A stretch of DNA of 6,256 nt from an uncultured Clostridia bacterium (GCA_937874755.1 CALNBC010000139.1:1-6256); one strand, 5' to 3'. Counted from the stretch's first letter, positions 1-5,301 are shown. The notes: generated from the letters alone by a model not told the origin. Numbers and translations are program-made.

Positions 1-20
1 ACGGCAAACTGAGGCGGGAA

Positions 21-695
21 ATGACTATTGAAGACAATCTTATGCAATTGCGGGAGAATATAGCCGAGGCGGCTTTGCGCTCTGGAAGAAACCCCGAGGA
101 AGTTAAGCTCATTGCGGTCACAAAAACTGTTGGCGAGGCTACGATTAGGGAAGCAATCTCCCTTGGGGTGGGCAGGATTGGCGAAAACCGCGTGCAGGAG
201 CTGCTGGAAAAATACGATTCATACGGCAATGCGGAGAAGCACCTTATAGGGCAGCTCCAGACCAACAAGGTAAAAAAAGTAGTAGGAAAGGTGGATCTCA
301 TCCATTCGGTTGACAGGCTGTCCCTCGCGAAGGAAATAAACCGTTGCGCTAAGGCAGCCGGCATAGTCTGCCCCGTTCTAATCCAGGTCAACATAGGGCG
401 GGAGGTACAAAAAGGCGGCGTTTTACCCGAAGGTCTTGTTGAACTCGCCGGTGCTATGCTCGAAATGAACAATATCGCGCCGCTGGGACTTATGACTGTT
501 CCGCCCGTTTGCACTAGCATCGAAGCGCGGGGGTATTTTGCAAGCTTAAGGAAGCTGCTTCATAACTGTAACAGCGAGCTTTGCACCAACATGTCAGAAC
601 TTTCCATGGGTATGTCCGCCGATTATTGCGAAGGAATAATCGAAGGCGCCACATTTATAAGGGTGGGGATCGCGCTATTCGGAAAAAGACTGTAA
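21..695 (+). CDS. yggS: YggS/YlmE/PROSC-family pyridoxal phosphate homeostasis protein
   Basis: This is a cytosolic PLP-binding protein of the YggS/PLPBP family (224 aa, normal length). Family members bind pyridoxal 5'-phosphate on a single-domain TIM barrel resembling alanine racemase and help keep free PLP and amino-acid pools in balance; no enzyme activity is established. Visible motifs are AVTK at 32-35 (K35 is the expected Schiff-base lysine), GENRVQE at 54-60, HLIGQLQTNK at 74-83, IHSVDR at 94-99, QVNI at 122-125, GLMTVPP at 156-162, and the phosphate-binding end SMGMSADY at 195-202 followed by IRVG and FGKR. The ATG at 21 has GAGG six bases upstream. A TGA at 10-12 could end a preceding gene, which would make yggS part of an upstream operon; too little is visible to say more. 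In Firmicutes this gene commonly precedes sepF, as here. The stop codon lies inside a long hairpin (681-721). Confidence 0.96.
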   Translation: MTIEDNLMQLRENIAEAALRSGRNPEEVKLIAVTKTVGEATIREAISLGVGRIGENRVQELLEKYDSYGNAEKHLIGQLQTNKVKKVVGKVDLIHSVDRLSLAKEINRCAKAAGIVCPVLIQVNIGREVQKGGVLPEGLVELAGAMLEMNNIAPLGLMTVPPVCTSIEARGYFASLRKLLHNCNSELCTNMSELSMGMSADYCEGIIEGATFIRVGIALFGKRL

Positions 696-721
696 ATTAA
701 GTGTTAATTTTGTCTTTTTCC
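681..721 (+). terminator. AT-rich hairpin over the yggS stop codon, possible terminator
   Basis: GGAAAAAGAC at 681-690 is perfectly complementary to GTCTTTTTCC at 712-721. Inside it AAATTAA (694-700) pairs with TTAATTT (704-710) around a three-base loop, GTG. The two stems are separated by a small asymmetric interior loop (TGT against T). The yggS stop codon (693-695) lies inside the structure. The run of five T lies in the 3' arm rather than after it, so this is not a textbook intrinsic terminator. It could instead be a weak terminator or an mRNA 3'-end stabiliser. The hairpin ends one base before the -35 box of the sepF promoter. Confidence 0.5.
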
Positions 722-750
722 TTGACTGGAAACTGTGACTGCATTATGAT
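722..750 (+). promoter_or_regulatory. Sigma-A type promoter for sepF
   Basis: The -35 box TTGACT (722-727) and -10 box TATGAT (745-750) are separated by exactly 17 bases, and each has one mismatch to consensus. Transcription would start near 757, giving a leader of about 53 bases before the sepF ATG. The promoter lets sepF, and possibly divIVA by read-through, be expressed independently of yggS. Confidence 0.75.
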
Positions 751-754
751 AAAT

Positions 755-789
755 AAAGATAATTATACGCACTTATCTTACTTATCTTT
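755..789 (+). repeat. Inverted and direct repeats in the sepF leader
   Basis: AAAGATAA (755-762) is followed by two tandem copies of CTTATCTT (772-779 and 781-788, period 9). Either TTATCTT copy can pair with the upstream AAGATAA: the first leaves a 10-base gap, and the second gives an 8-base arm (AAAGATAA with TTATCTTT, 782-789) and a 19-base gap. The element begins at the predicted transcription start, so it could be a 5'-end stem-loop with two alternative pairings or an operator. AT-rich sequence makes chance matches fairly easy. Confidence 0.45.
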
Positions 790-809
790 GTATATGCGGG
801 AGGTTTCCA

Positions 810-1295
810 ATGAGCATTTTCGGAAAGATGAAGGATTACTTCTTCGAGAATCCCGAAGAGTCCGAATTCGACGATGATTTCACCGAGGATGCGGCTACAG
901 CTCCGGACTTAAACCTTCCGGAGTTCGAAAAGGCACAGCCGCAACAGCCGCGCCAGAGAGCAAAGGTGGTTCCGATGAACAGTACCAACCCTGCGCCATC
1001 CGCAGTACCATCGGGCACGAACATGAAAATGATCGTGTATCAACCTATGTCGTATGAAGACGCGCAAAACATCGCAGACAACCTCCGTGCCAGGAAGCCG
1101 GTTATTGTCAATATGGTCGATCTTGAGCGCGAATGCGCCCAGAGGGTGGTGGATTTCATAGCCGGGGCTGTATACGCGCTCAATGGCACAATCCGCAAGG
1201 TGTCTTTCGGTATATTCGTAATCGTCCCCAGCAATGTCTCGCTTGTCGGGTACGGTGAGGAAGAGCAGTCCGAAACGAACAGCCGCCCCCAGTGA
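810..1295 (+). CDS. sepF: Cell division protein SepF
   Basis: SepF (161 aa) links the FtsZ ring to the membrane and polymerises at the division septum. The N-terminal stretch MSIFGKMKDYFF (1-12) fits the short amphipathic membrane-binding helix of the family. Residues 13-70 form an acidic, then Pro/Gln-rich, probably disordered linker. Residues 72-147 are the conserved SepF core (formerly DUF552), with the usual pattern of a MKMIVYQP strand, SYEDAQNIADNLRARKPVIVNM, RVVDFIAGAVYALNG and a final strand ending in VPSNV. G119 falls in the conserved FxxGxxYA segment at the dimer helix, corresponding to the functionally important glycine of B. subtilis SepF. The ATG at 810 has a strong GGGAGG site (798-803) six bases upstream. 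The gene has its own promoter and is followed by a hairpin and then divIVA. The genes ylmG and ylmH, often found between sepF and divIVA, are absent. Confidence 0.96.
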   Translation: MSIFGKMKDYFFENPEESEFDDDFTEDAATAPDLNLPEFEKAQPQQPRQRAKVVPMNSTNPAPSAVPSGTNMKMIVYQPMSYEDAQNIADNLRARKPVIVNMVDLERECAQRVVDFIAGAVYALNGTIRKVSFGIFVIVPSNVSLVGYGEEEQSETNSRPQ

Positions 1296-1305
1296 ACTTA
1301 ACCTA

Positions 1306-1332
1306 AAAAGGGCAGGGGATACCTGCCCTTTT
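1306..1332 (+). terminator. Perfect 11-bp hairpin between sepF and divIVA
   Basis: AAAAGGGCAGG (1306-1316) pairs perfectly with CCTGCCCTTTT (1322-1332) around the five-base loop GGATA. The structure starts ten bases after the sepF stop. The four T belong to the stem and are followed by CTGTC, so termination is probably only partial and divIVA may be reached by read-through. A weak promoter-like pair, CTGTCA (1333-1338) and TATTAA (1356-1361) with 17-base spacing, lies just after it and could serve divIVA, with low confidence. Confidence 0.65.
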
Positions 1333-1381
1333 CTGTCATGCGGCGGAATGTCAAATATTAACGCTTTTATCGGAGGGGAAC

Positions 1382-2389
1382 ATGCCCATCACCAGAAGGG
1401 ATATAGTTTCAAAGGTGTTCACGTCCGTCGGCGGAGGGTACGATGCCGACGAGGTGGATACTTTTTTGGATCTTGTGGCGGACACGCTGGAGCTTCGGGA
1501 CGATGCGCTGAGCACCGAGCGAAAGCGCGCTGTTCTGCTGTCCGCAGAGATAAGGCGGCTGGAATCCCAGGTTGCAGATCTTCGCAAGGCGTTCAACCGC
1601 ACGGAAAACGCAGATGCAGAGGCGAGAGAACTCCTTGAACAGGCAAAGCTCCAGGCGCGAATGGTAATTGCCGCCGCCAGGGAGGAAGCGAATAAAATCG
1701 TGCAGGAAGCGACCGAGCAGGCAACCCTTATCATCGATAAATCCAGGGAAAGAACGGATAGCGCACTACCTCTTTCCGATAGAATAGCGGGCTACGCCCT
1801 TCGCCCCGTCGCTTCGAATGGTATGTCCGCCCCGGAAACGCCAAAGCCCGCAGCAAGCACCGTGCAAAGCACCGTTGAGCCTGCGTCCGCTGAAAAGACG
1901 GATGATTTTCCGGCCGATTCCCCACAGGTGGTAAATGCTTCTGATATTTCCGAAACGCATTCAAACGAGGACGCTGCCTCCTACGTTGATTATTCAAAAG
2001 AAGAAATCACAAACCCATTCACTCCAGAAATTGGCGATTCCTATTCTGGTTCTGATGAAGCTCTAGATACAACCCGCAAATCCGAACAGGAAAGCGACGA
2101 ATCGCCTATTTTAGCGGAAGAACCCGCCGTCGCGGAATCAGACAAAGAGGGAATCCCTATACTGATGGATACCCGGTCTGAAGCCGAAAACGAAAAGGCT
2201 GAGGCTCAATCGAAGGAAGATGCCGAATTGCCCATAACCCCCGCTTTTTTGAAGGTAGAAAGACCGGCGGAATTCAGACCTAAGCTGGAAATCCGTAAAC
2301 CTCCGCGCCCGGAGGATATTTATGACGAATCCGAGGGTCTCTATCCCTCGACAGACTGGCTAAAGGACCCGGATAGCAGGTACGAATAA
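1382..2389 (+). CDS. divIVA: DivIVA-domain protein with long disordered C-terminal region
   Basis: DivIVA proteins are coiled-coil scaffolds that gather at curved membrane (septa, poles) and recruit division, sporulation or cell-wall factors. The N-terminal domain (about 1-40) is clear: MPITRRDIVSKVF, then GYDADEVDTFLDLV. A heptad-rich coiled coil follows at about 35-125. Residues 126-284 are acidic, Ser/Pro/Glu-rich and likely disordered. The tail (291-335) changes to a basic, Pro-rich stretch (KVERPAEFRPKLEIRKPPRP) and ends in an acidic, aromatic segment with W326. At 335 aa it is about twice as long as B. subtilis DivIVA (164 aa). An ungapped alignment to the B. subtilis N-terminus, recalled from memory, puts Gly17-Gly18 where the membrane-inserting Phe17-Arg18 lie. 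The ATG at 1382 follows a strong GGAGGGG site (1372-1378). Its place after sepF supports a division or polarity role. It may be a DivIVA paralogue such as a GpsB- or SepIVA-like scaffold rather than a direct orthologue. Confidence 0.9.
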   Translation: MPITRRDIVSKVFTSVGGGYDADEVDTFLDLVADTLELRDDALSTERKRAVLLSAEIRRLESQVADLRKAFNRTENADAEARELLEQAKLQARMVIAAAREEANKIVQEATEQATLIIDKSRERTDSALPLSDRIAGYALRPVASNGMSAPETPKPAASTVQSTVEPASAEKTDDFPADSPQVVNASDISETHSNEDAASYVDYSKEEITNPFTPEIGDSYSGSDEALDTTRKSEQESDESPILAEEPAVAESDKEGIPILMDTRSEAENEKAEAQSKEDAELPITPAFLKVERPAEFRPKLEIRKPPRPEDIYDESEGLYPSTDWLKDPDSRYE

Positions 2390-2428
2390 CCGTTTTTCAC
2401 CAACAGAATGAATGTTATTGAGCATAGC

Positions 2429-2461
2429 GCCCGCTGGCACGACATCCTGCGGGCATTTTTT
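2429..2461 (+). terminator. Intrinsic terminator after divIVA
   Basis: GCCCGC-T-GG (2429-2437) pairs with CC-T-GCGGGC (2446-2454), giving a GC-rich stem with one T-T mismatch and an eight-base loop. It is followed by A and then six T (2456-2461). It lies 39 bases after the divIVA stop and closes the division block. Confidence 0.85.
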
Positions 2462-2631
2462 ATTAACAAGTCTTGTTTGTATGAAACACTCATATTGCAT
2501 TTTTAGCAAACTGGTATGGGTTTTGCTGAATAATCCGATAATATAACAAATCCTTTACATTTTGTCTGCTCTATGGACATTCTTCGATGCTATCATGCTA
2601 GTGAAATGAAACCGAATGAGGCAGAAAAACA
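2462..2631 (+). promoter_or_regulatory. Upstream region of the FMN-binding lipoprotein, with an extended -10 candidate
   Basis: This AT-rich stretch holds the presumed promoter. The best candidate is an extended -10, TG-C-TATCAT (2588-2596), with no convincing -35 at normal spacing; it would give a start near 2603 and a short leader. ATGCTA is directly repeated around it (2587-2592 and 2595-2600). Two dyads lie further up: AACAAG-T-CTTGTT (2465-2477) and AGCAAA/TTTGCT (2505-2510 and 2522-2527, 11-base gap). Either could bind a regulator, but both are short enough to arise by chance in AT-rich sequence. No gene is visible here. Confidence 0.35.
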
Positions 2632-3102
2632 ATGAAAATAAAGATACTTGCTCTGATAACAATACTTTCGCTAACCTTGCTAAGCGCTTGTGGAACGGAT
2701 TATAAAGTACTGGACACAATCACGCCCTCCCCCGATGAAGAGGAATTGTTCATACCCGAGGAGGACGCGCCGCTGGACAGCGAATTGCCTGTCGAGGACG
2801 CAGATGAAGAAGATTTCGAAAAGCTACCCACTTATGTTCCGGGAACATATCGGGGCGAAGGAGAAGGCTACGGCGGAACCATAGAAGTCGACGTTACAGT
2901 AGACGAATACAGCATTACCGACGTTCAGATCGTCTCGAACAAAGAGGATCCGAAGGTTGCGGGGGATGCGCTGGCATCTCTTCCTAAGGCTATTGTAGAA
3001 GCTCAGAGCGCGGATGTCGACGCTGTTTCCGGCGCGACGCTGACTTCCGACGCCATAGTTTCCGCGGTGATGAATGCACTGGGACTAGCAATGTTTTTTT
3101 AG
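2632..3102 (+). CDS. FMN-binding domain lipoprotein, predicted to carry covalent FMN
   Basis: This is a small surface lipoprotein (156 aa). Residues 1-20 form a lipoprotein signal with a KIK start, a hydrophobic core and the lipobox LSAC, so C20 is the expected lipidated residue. Residues 21-65 form a linker with about 17 Asp/Glu between 28 and 63 and no Lys or Arg from 26 to 63. Residues 69-151 form one FMN_bind domain, beginning PGTYRGEGEGYGG and ending in the signature DAVSGAT (130-136). In this family ApbE attaches FMN through a phosphoester to the Thr of a Dxx(S/T)GA(T/S) motif, so T136 is the expected site. Related domains occur in RnfG, NqrC and the Listeria lipoprotein PplA, which all move electrons at or outside the membrane. 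A similar redox role is inferred; the partner is unknown and no apbE lies in the window. The ribosome-binding site (GAGG at 2618-2621) is weak and distant. Terminators flank the gene, so it is probably transcribed alone. Confidence 0.88.
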   Translation: MKIKILALITILSLTLLSACGTDYKVLDTITPSPDEEELFIPEEDAPLDSELPVEDADEEDFEKLPTYVPGTYRGEGEGYGGTIEVDVTVDEYSITDVQIVSNKEDPKVAGDALASLPKAIVEAQSADVDAVSGATLTSDAIVSAVMNALGLAMFF

Positions 3103-3120
3103 CAGTTTCAATATTCAGAT

Positions 3121-3176
3121 AAAGCGGCAGCCCCAGGTAAAGCTGTAAACCAGTCTTTCCCGGGGGCGCCGCTTTT
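3121..3176 (+). terminator. Long hairpin terminator after the FMN lipoprotein gene
   Basis: AAAGCGGC (3121-3128) pairs with GCCGCTTT (3168-3175). After one bulged A, GCCCC (3130-3134) pairs with GGGGC (3163-3167). The stem can extend inward through GG-AAAG/CTTT-CC with small bulges. The downstream T run is only four bases and partly in the stem, but the position 18 bases after the stop fits a terminator. Confidence 0.7.
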
Positions 3177-3217
3177 GTAATATTCAATTCTCCGGCTTTC
3201 GGAAAAGGGCAGAAATG

Positions 3218-3247
3218 TTGACAACCAGTCTGCAATTGTCTTATACT
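3218..3247 (+). promoter_or_regulatory. Strong sigma-A promoter for the SDR gene
   Basis: A consensus -35 box TTGACA (3218-3223) is followed after 18 bases by TATACT (3242-3247), one mismatch from consensus; TTATAC one base earlier would give 17-base spacing. Transcription would start near 3254. A near-perfect 14-base palindrome at 3254-3267 (GTACATGCATATAC, one mismatched pair) begins at this position. GACAA (3220-3224) and TTGTC (3236-3240) form a short dyad between the two boxes. Both are possible operator sites. Confidence 0.78.
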
Positions 3248-3343
3248 TTGGCAGTACATGCATATACAATTCGCTAAAAAAGTTAAATGAAATTCTTGAA
3301 TACAACTTCTAAAATTATTGGAAAGGTTACTAAAGGTGCAATA

Positions 3344-4111
3344 ATGGAATGTAAGCGTTTACTTGGCGATGTTGCTGCAGTTACAGGCGCAGCGAGCGGA
3401 ATAGGCAAGCAGATAGCCCTCACGTTTGCCCGAGAAGGCGCGAAGGTCGCCTGTTTTGACATTAACAAAGCGGGGCTGGACGCCACTGTCGCAGAAATTG
3501 CGGCAAACGGTGGAGAGGCAATCGCGGTCGAGGTGGATCAATCTGATTCTACCCAGGTTGCGGCAGCTATGAAAAAAGCGTGGGACGAATACGGCAAAAT
3601 CTCCATTCTGATCAACTGCGCCGCAGCTATAAACTACAAGCCCCTGCAGGATACTTCGGACGAAGACTGGAACAGGATAATGAGCATCAATGCCAATGGT
3701 TACTTCTTCTGCCTAAGGGAGGTCTATCCCTACATGAAAAAGAGTGGCGGTGGCAGGATAGTCCAGTTTTCCTCCTCTACGGCACTCAGCGGCAGCGGCT
3801 TTGCGAATATAGCGTATACCGCTTCTAAGGCGGCCGCCATCGGAATGTCCAAGCATGCGGCAGGACTTTGGGCGAAGGACAATATAAGGGTAAACACGAT
3901 ATGCCCCGGACTGACAGAAACTCCCATTACCGACTCGGGAGACGGCAAGGTGAAGGATAGGGAAGCCCACGAGAAGGCGATACCCCTGGGCAGGATTGCG
4001 CGACCGGAGGACATGGCGGACGTCGTTTTGTTCCTCGTATCGGACGAATCACGCTACATTACAGGCGCGACGATACACGTCAACGGAGGCAAATACATTT
4101 ACGGCTCCTGA
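3344..4111 (+). CDS. Classical short-chain dehydrogenase/reductase (SDR)
   Basis: This is a soluble NAD(P)-dependent oxidoreductase of the classical SDR family, 255 aa from this start (usual length about 250). The Rossmann-fold motif TGAASGIG is at 14-21. D39 at the end of the second strand favours NAD(H) over NADP(H). The structural NxAA motif is at 91-94 (NCAA, usually NNAG). N116, S145, Y158 and K162 form the catalytic tetrad, with YTASK at 158-162. PGLTETP at 188-194 and the C-terminal VNGG are typical. The substrate cannot be read from the sequence; 3-oxoacyl-ACP reductase, sugar or alcohol dehydrogenases all share this pattern. An upstream in-frame ATG at 3287 would add 19 residues but lacks a ribosome-binding site, whereas 3344 has AAAGGTG five bases before it and gives the normal distance to the Rossmann motif. 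The gene has its own promoter and terminator, so it is probably monocistronic, with a leader of about 90 bases. Confidence 0.92.
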   Translation: MECKRLLGDVAAVTGAASGIGKQIALTFAREGAKVACFDINKAGLDATVAEIAANGGEAIAVEVDQSDSTQVAAAMKKAWDEYGKISILINCAAAINYKPLQDTSDEDWNRIMSINANGYFFCLREVYPYMKKSGGGRIVQFSSSTALSGSGFANIAYTASKAAAIGMSKHAAGLWAKDNIRVNTICPGLTETPITDSGDGKVKDREAHEKAIPLGRIARPEDMADVVLFLVSDESRYITGATIHVNGGKYIYGS

Positions 4112-4144
4112 TGAGCTATTGTCAAAAAGATAAGAGTTTTGAAT

Positions 4145-4184
4145 AGGGCTTGTCGCTTTATTGAGTGGACGCCAAGCCCTTTTT
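4145..4184 (+). terminator. Intrinsic terminator after the SDR gene
   Basis: AGGGCTTG (4145-4152) pairs perfectly with CAAGCCCT (4173-4180), with a possible two-pair extension inside (CG/CG). The stem runs into a T stretch (4180-4184). It lies 33 bases after the SDR stop and isolates that gene from the rbgA operon. Confidence 0.82.
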
Positions 4185-4355
4185 ACTTTGATTTTGACCA
4201 TTCAGCAGGGCAGCTTTTAGCGCAGTTGAAACCGTGGTATAATGCTAATTGAATCACAAAATAATAGGCTAATTATGAAGCTTCGCATATCTAGTGCATA
4301 ATGCTGCGTTTTCCACTATACTAAAGCAGAGTTTGAGGCAGGGTTAACGCTTTCA
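4185..4355 (+). other. AT-rich gene-free region with an upstream extended -10 promoter candidate
   Basis: This is most of the 329-base gap between the SDR gene and rbgA. No convincing coding region is seen. TGGTATAAT (4235-4243) is a perfect extended -10 element, though no good -35 lies at the right distance (TTTTAG at 4215-4220 is poor). It would start a transcript near 4250, giving rbgA a leader of about 190 bases or a separate small RNA. GCTAATT is repeated at 4244-4250 and 4268-4274. A further -10-like TATACT lies at 4317-4322 with only a poor -35. I recognise no known riboswitch, T-box or ribosomal-protein leader. Confidence 0.4.
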
Positions 4356-4385
4356 TTGTAACGAGGTCTAGAATTTTGCTATAAT
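4356..4385 (+). promoter_or_regulatory. Extended -10 promoter for the rbgA operon
   Basis: TTGTAA (4356-4361) and a perfect TATAAT (4380-4385) are 18 bases apart. TG at 4377-4378 makes the -10 an extended TGnTATAAT element, which compensates for the moderate -35. Transcription would start near 4392, inside the tandem repeat that follows, giving a leader of about 50 bases. Confidence 0.7.
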
Positions 4386-4429
4386 GGTATAAAATGGTTT
4401 TTAAGATGGTATAAAACGGTTTTTTTAAG
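4384..4429 (+). repeat. Tandem repeat overlapping the rbgA promoter and leader
   Basis: Two adjacent units, 4384-4405 (22 bases) and 4406-4429 (24 bases), share the pattern ATGGTATAAAAYGG followed by a T run and AAG. They differ only by T/C at the eleventh-twelfth position region (AATGG against AACGG) and by the T-run length, five against seven. Each unit contains TGGTATAAA, itself an extended -10-like sequence (4385-4393 and 4407-4415). The second unit ends just before the rbgA ribosome-binding site. Confidence 0.8.
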
Positions 4430-4440
4430 AAGGAACTCGA

Positions 4441-5301
4441 ATGCAAATACAATGGTACCCTGGGCATATGACCCGCGCGCGCCGCATGATGGCGGAAAAC
4501 CTAAAACTGATAGATGTAATCGTGGAACTGGCGGATGCTCGAGCGCCGCGAGCTACCCGCAACCCGGACTTTGACGACCTCTTTGAGGGCAAAGCCCGGG
4601 CACTTATACTAAACAAGTGTGACCTTGCAAACCCCGCAGTGACCGCCGAATGGATACAGTGGTACAGGGAACATGGAATCAACGCCTTGACCGTCACCGC
4701 TACTGAATCGGGCGGCAAGAAAAAGGCGATAGCACTTTTAGAGAGCGCCGCAAAGCCGACTGTGGAAAAATACCGCCAAAAGGGCATCAATAAAACAGTA
4801 CGCGTAATGGTAACAGGTATTCCAAACGTGGGCAAATCCACGCTCATCAACAAGCTTGCGGGCACTGCGACCGCGCAAACGGGAGATAAGCCCGGGGTTA
4901 CCCGGGGCAAGCAGTGGGTAAAGATAAACTCATACCTAGAACTTATGGACACGCCCGGCATGCTCTGGCCCAAGTTTGACGACAATGCTACCGCCCTCCA
5001 TCTCGCGTATATTGGCTCCATAAAGGACGAGATAATAGACCGCGAAAAGCTCGCCGTCAACCTTATAGAGGAACTTAGACGAATTTGTCCCGCCGAGCTT
5101 TCTGCTCGCTATAAAAAGTTGGACATCGAAGCTGAAGGCGAAGCTCTGCTTCTTGGCATATGCAAGAGCCGCGGTTTTATACTGCAAGGCGGAAAGTACG
5201 ACACAGAGCGGGGCGCCAACGCCGTTCTGGACGATTTCCGCTCAGGGAAAATCGCGAAGGTGACCCTTGAGCGCCCAAACCGGGAAACGACGGATGACTG
5301 A
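4441..5301 (+). CDS. rbgA: Ribosome biogenesis GTPase RbgA (YlqF)
   Basis: RbgA (286 aa, normal length) is a GTPase needed for late assembly of the 50S subunit in Gram-positive bacteria. The circularly permuted G-motif order is plain: G4 NKCD (58-61), then G1 GIPNVGKST (126-134), G2 GVT (152-154) and G3 DTPG (170-173). The N-terminus carries QWYPGHM (4-10), where H9 corresponds to the histidine required for GTP hydrolysis in B. subtilis RbgA. The C-terminal region (about 195-275) is the helical domain typical of the family that contacts rRNA. The ATG at 4441 has AAGGA (4430-4434) six bases upstream. The gene overlaps rnhB by eight bases and starts an operon rbgA-rnhB-yraN, an arrangement common in Firmicutes. 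The upstream rplS (and often lepB) of many relatives is not here. A promoter at 4356-4385 and a tandem repeat precede it. Confidence 0.96.
   Translation: MQIQWYPGHMTRARRMMAENLKLIDVIVELADARAPRATRNPDFDDLFEGKARALILNKCDLANPAVTAEWIQWYREHGINALTVTATESGGKKKAIALLESAAKPTVEKYRQKGINKTVRVMVTGIPNVGKSTLINKLAGTATAQTGDKPGVTRGKQWVKINSYLELMDTPGMLWPKFDDNATALHLAYIGSIKDEIIDREKLAVNLIEELRRICPAELSARYKKLDIEAEGEALLLGICKSRGFILQGGKYDTERGANAVLDDFRSGKIAKVTLERPNRETTDD

Noticed and set aside
1..12. Possible tail of an upstream gene (ACG GCA AAC TGA)
   Set aside because: A TGA nine bases before the yggS start fits an operon, but three codons cannot identify a gene or even confirm the frame.
1234..1638. Open frame of 134 codons overlapping sepF and divIVA
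   Set aside because: It covers the sepF end, the hairpin and the divIVA start in another frame; the translation is Arg/Gly/Cys-rich with no family pattern. It is a shadow of the true genes.
2554..2579. TTTACA (2554) and TGGACA (2574) as -35 boxes for the FMN lipoprotein gene
   Set aside because: Spacing to the TATCAT -10 at 2591 is 31 and 11 bases, neither of which supports a sigma-A promoter.
3287..3343. N-terminal extension of the SDR from the ATG at 3287
   Set aside because: There is no ribosome-binding site before it, and the extra 19 residues push the Rossmann motif too far from the start. The ATG at 3344 has AAAGGTG at good spacing.
4275..4301. Eight-codon leader peptide (MKLRISSA) upstream of rbgA
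   Set aside because: It has no ribosome-binding site, no run of regulatory codons and no attenuator hairpin after it; such short frames are expected by chance.
4425..5060. 211-codon open frame on the minus strand opposite rbgA
   Set aside because: It lies almost wholly antisense to the well-supported rbgA gene and its translation shows no recognisable domain.
5267..5293. Earlier TTG start for rnhB
   Set aside because: It is a rare start codon with a 35-base overlap into rbgA; the ATG at 5294 overlapping the rbgA stop is the simpler choice and keeps all conserved residues.
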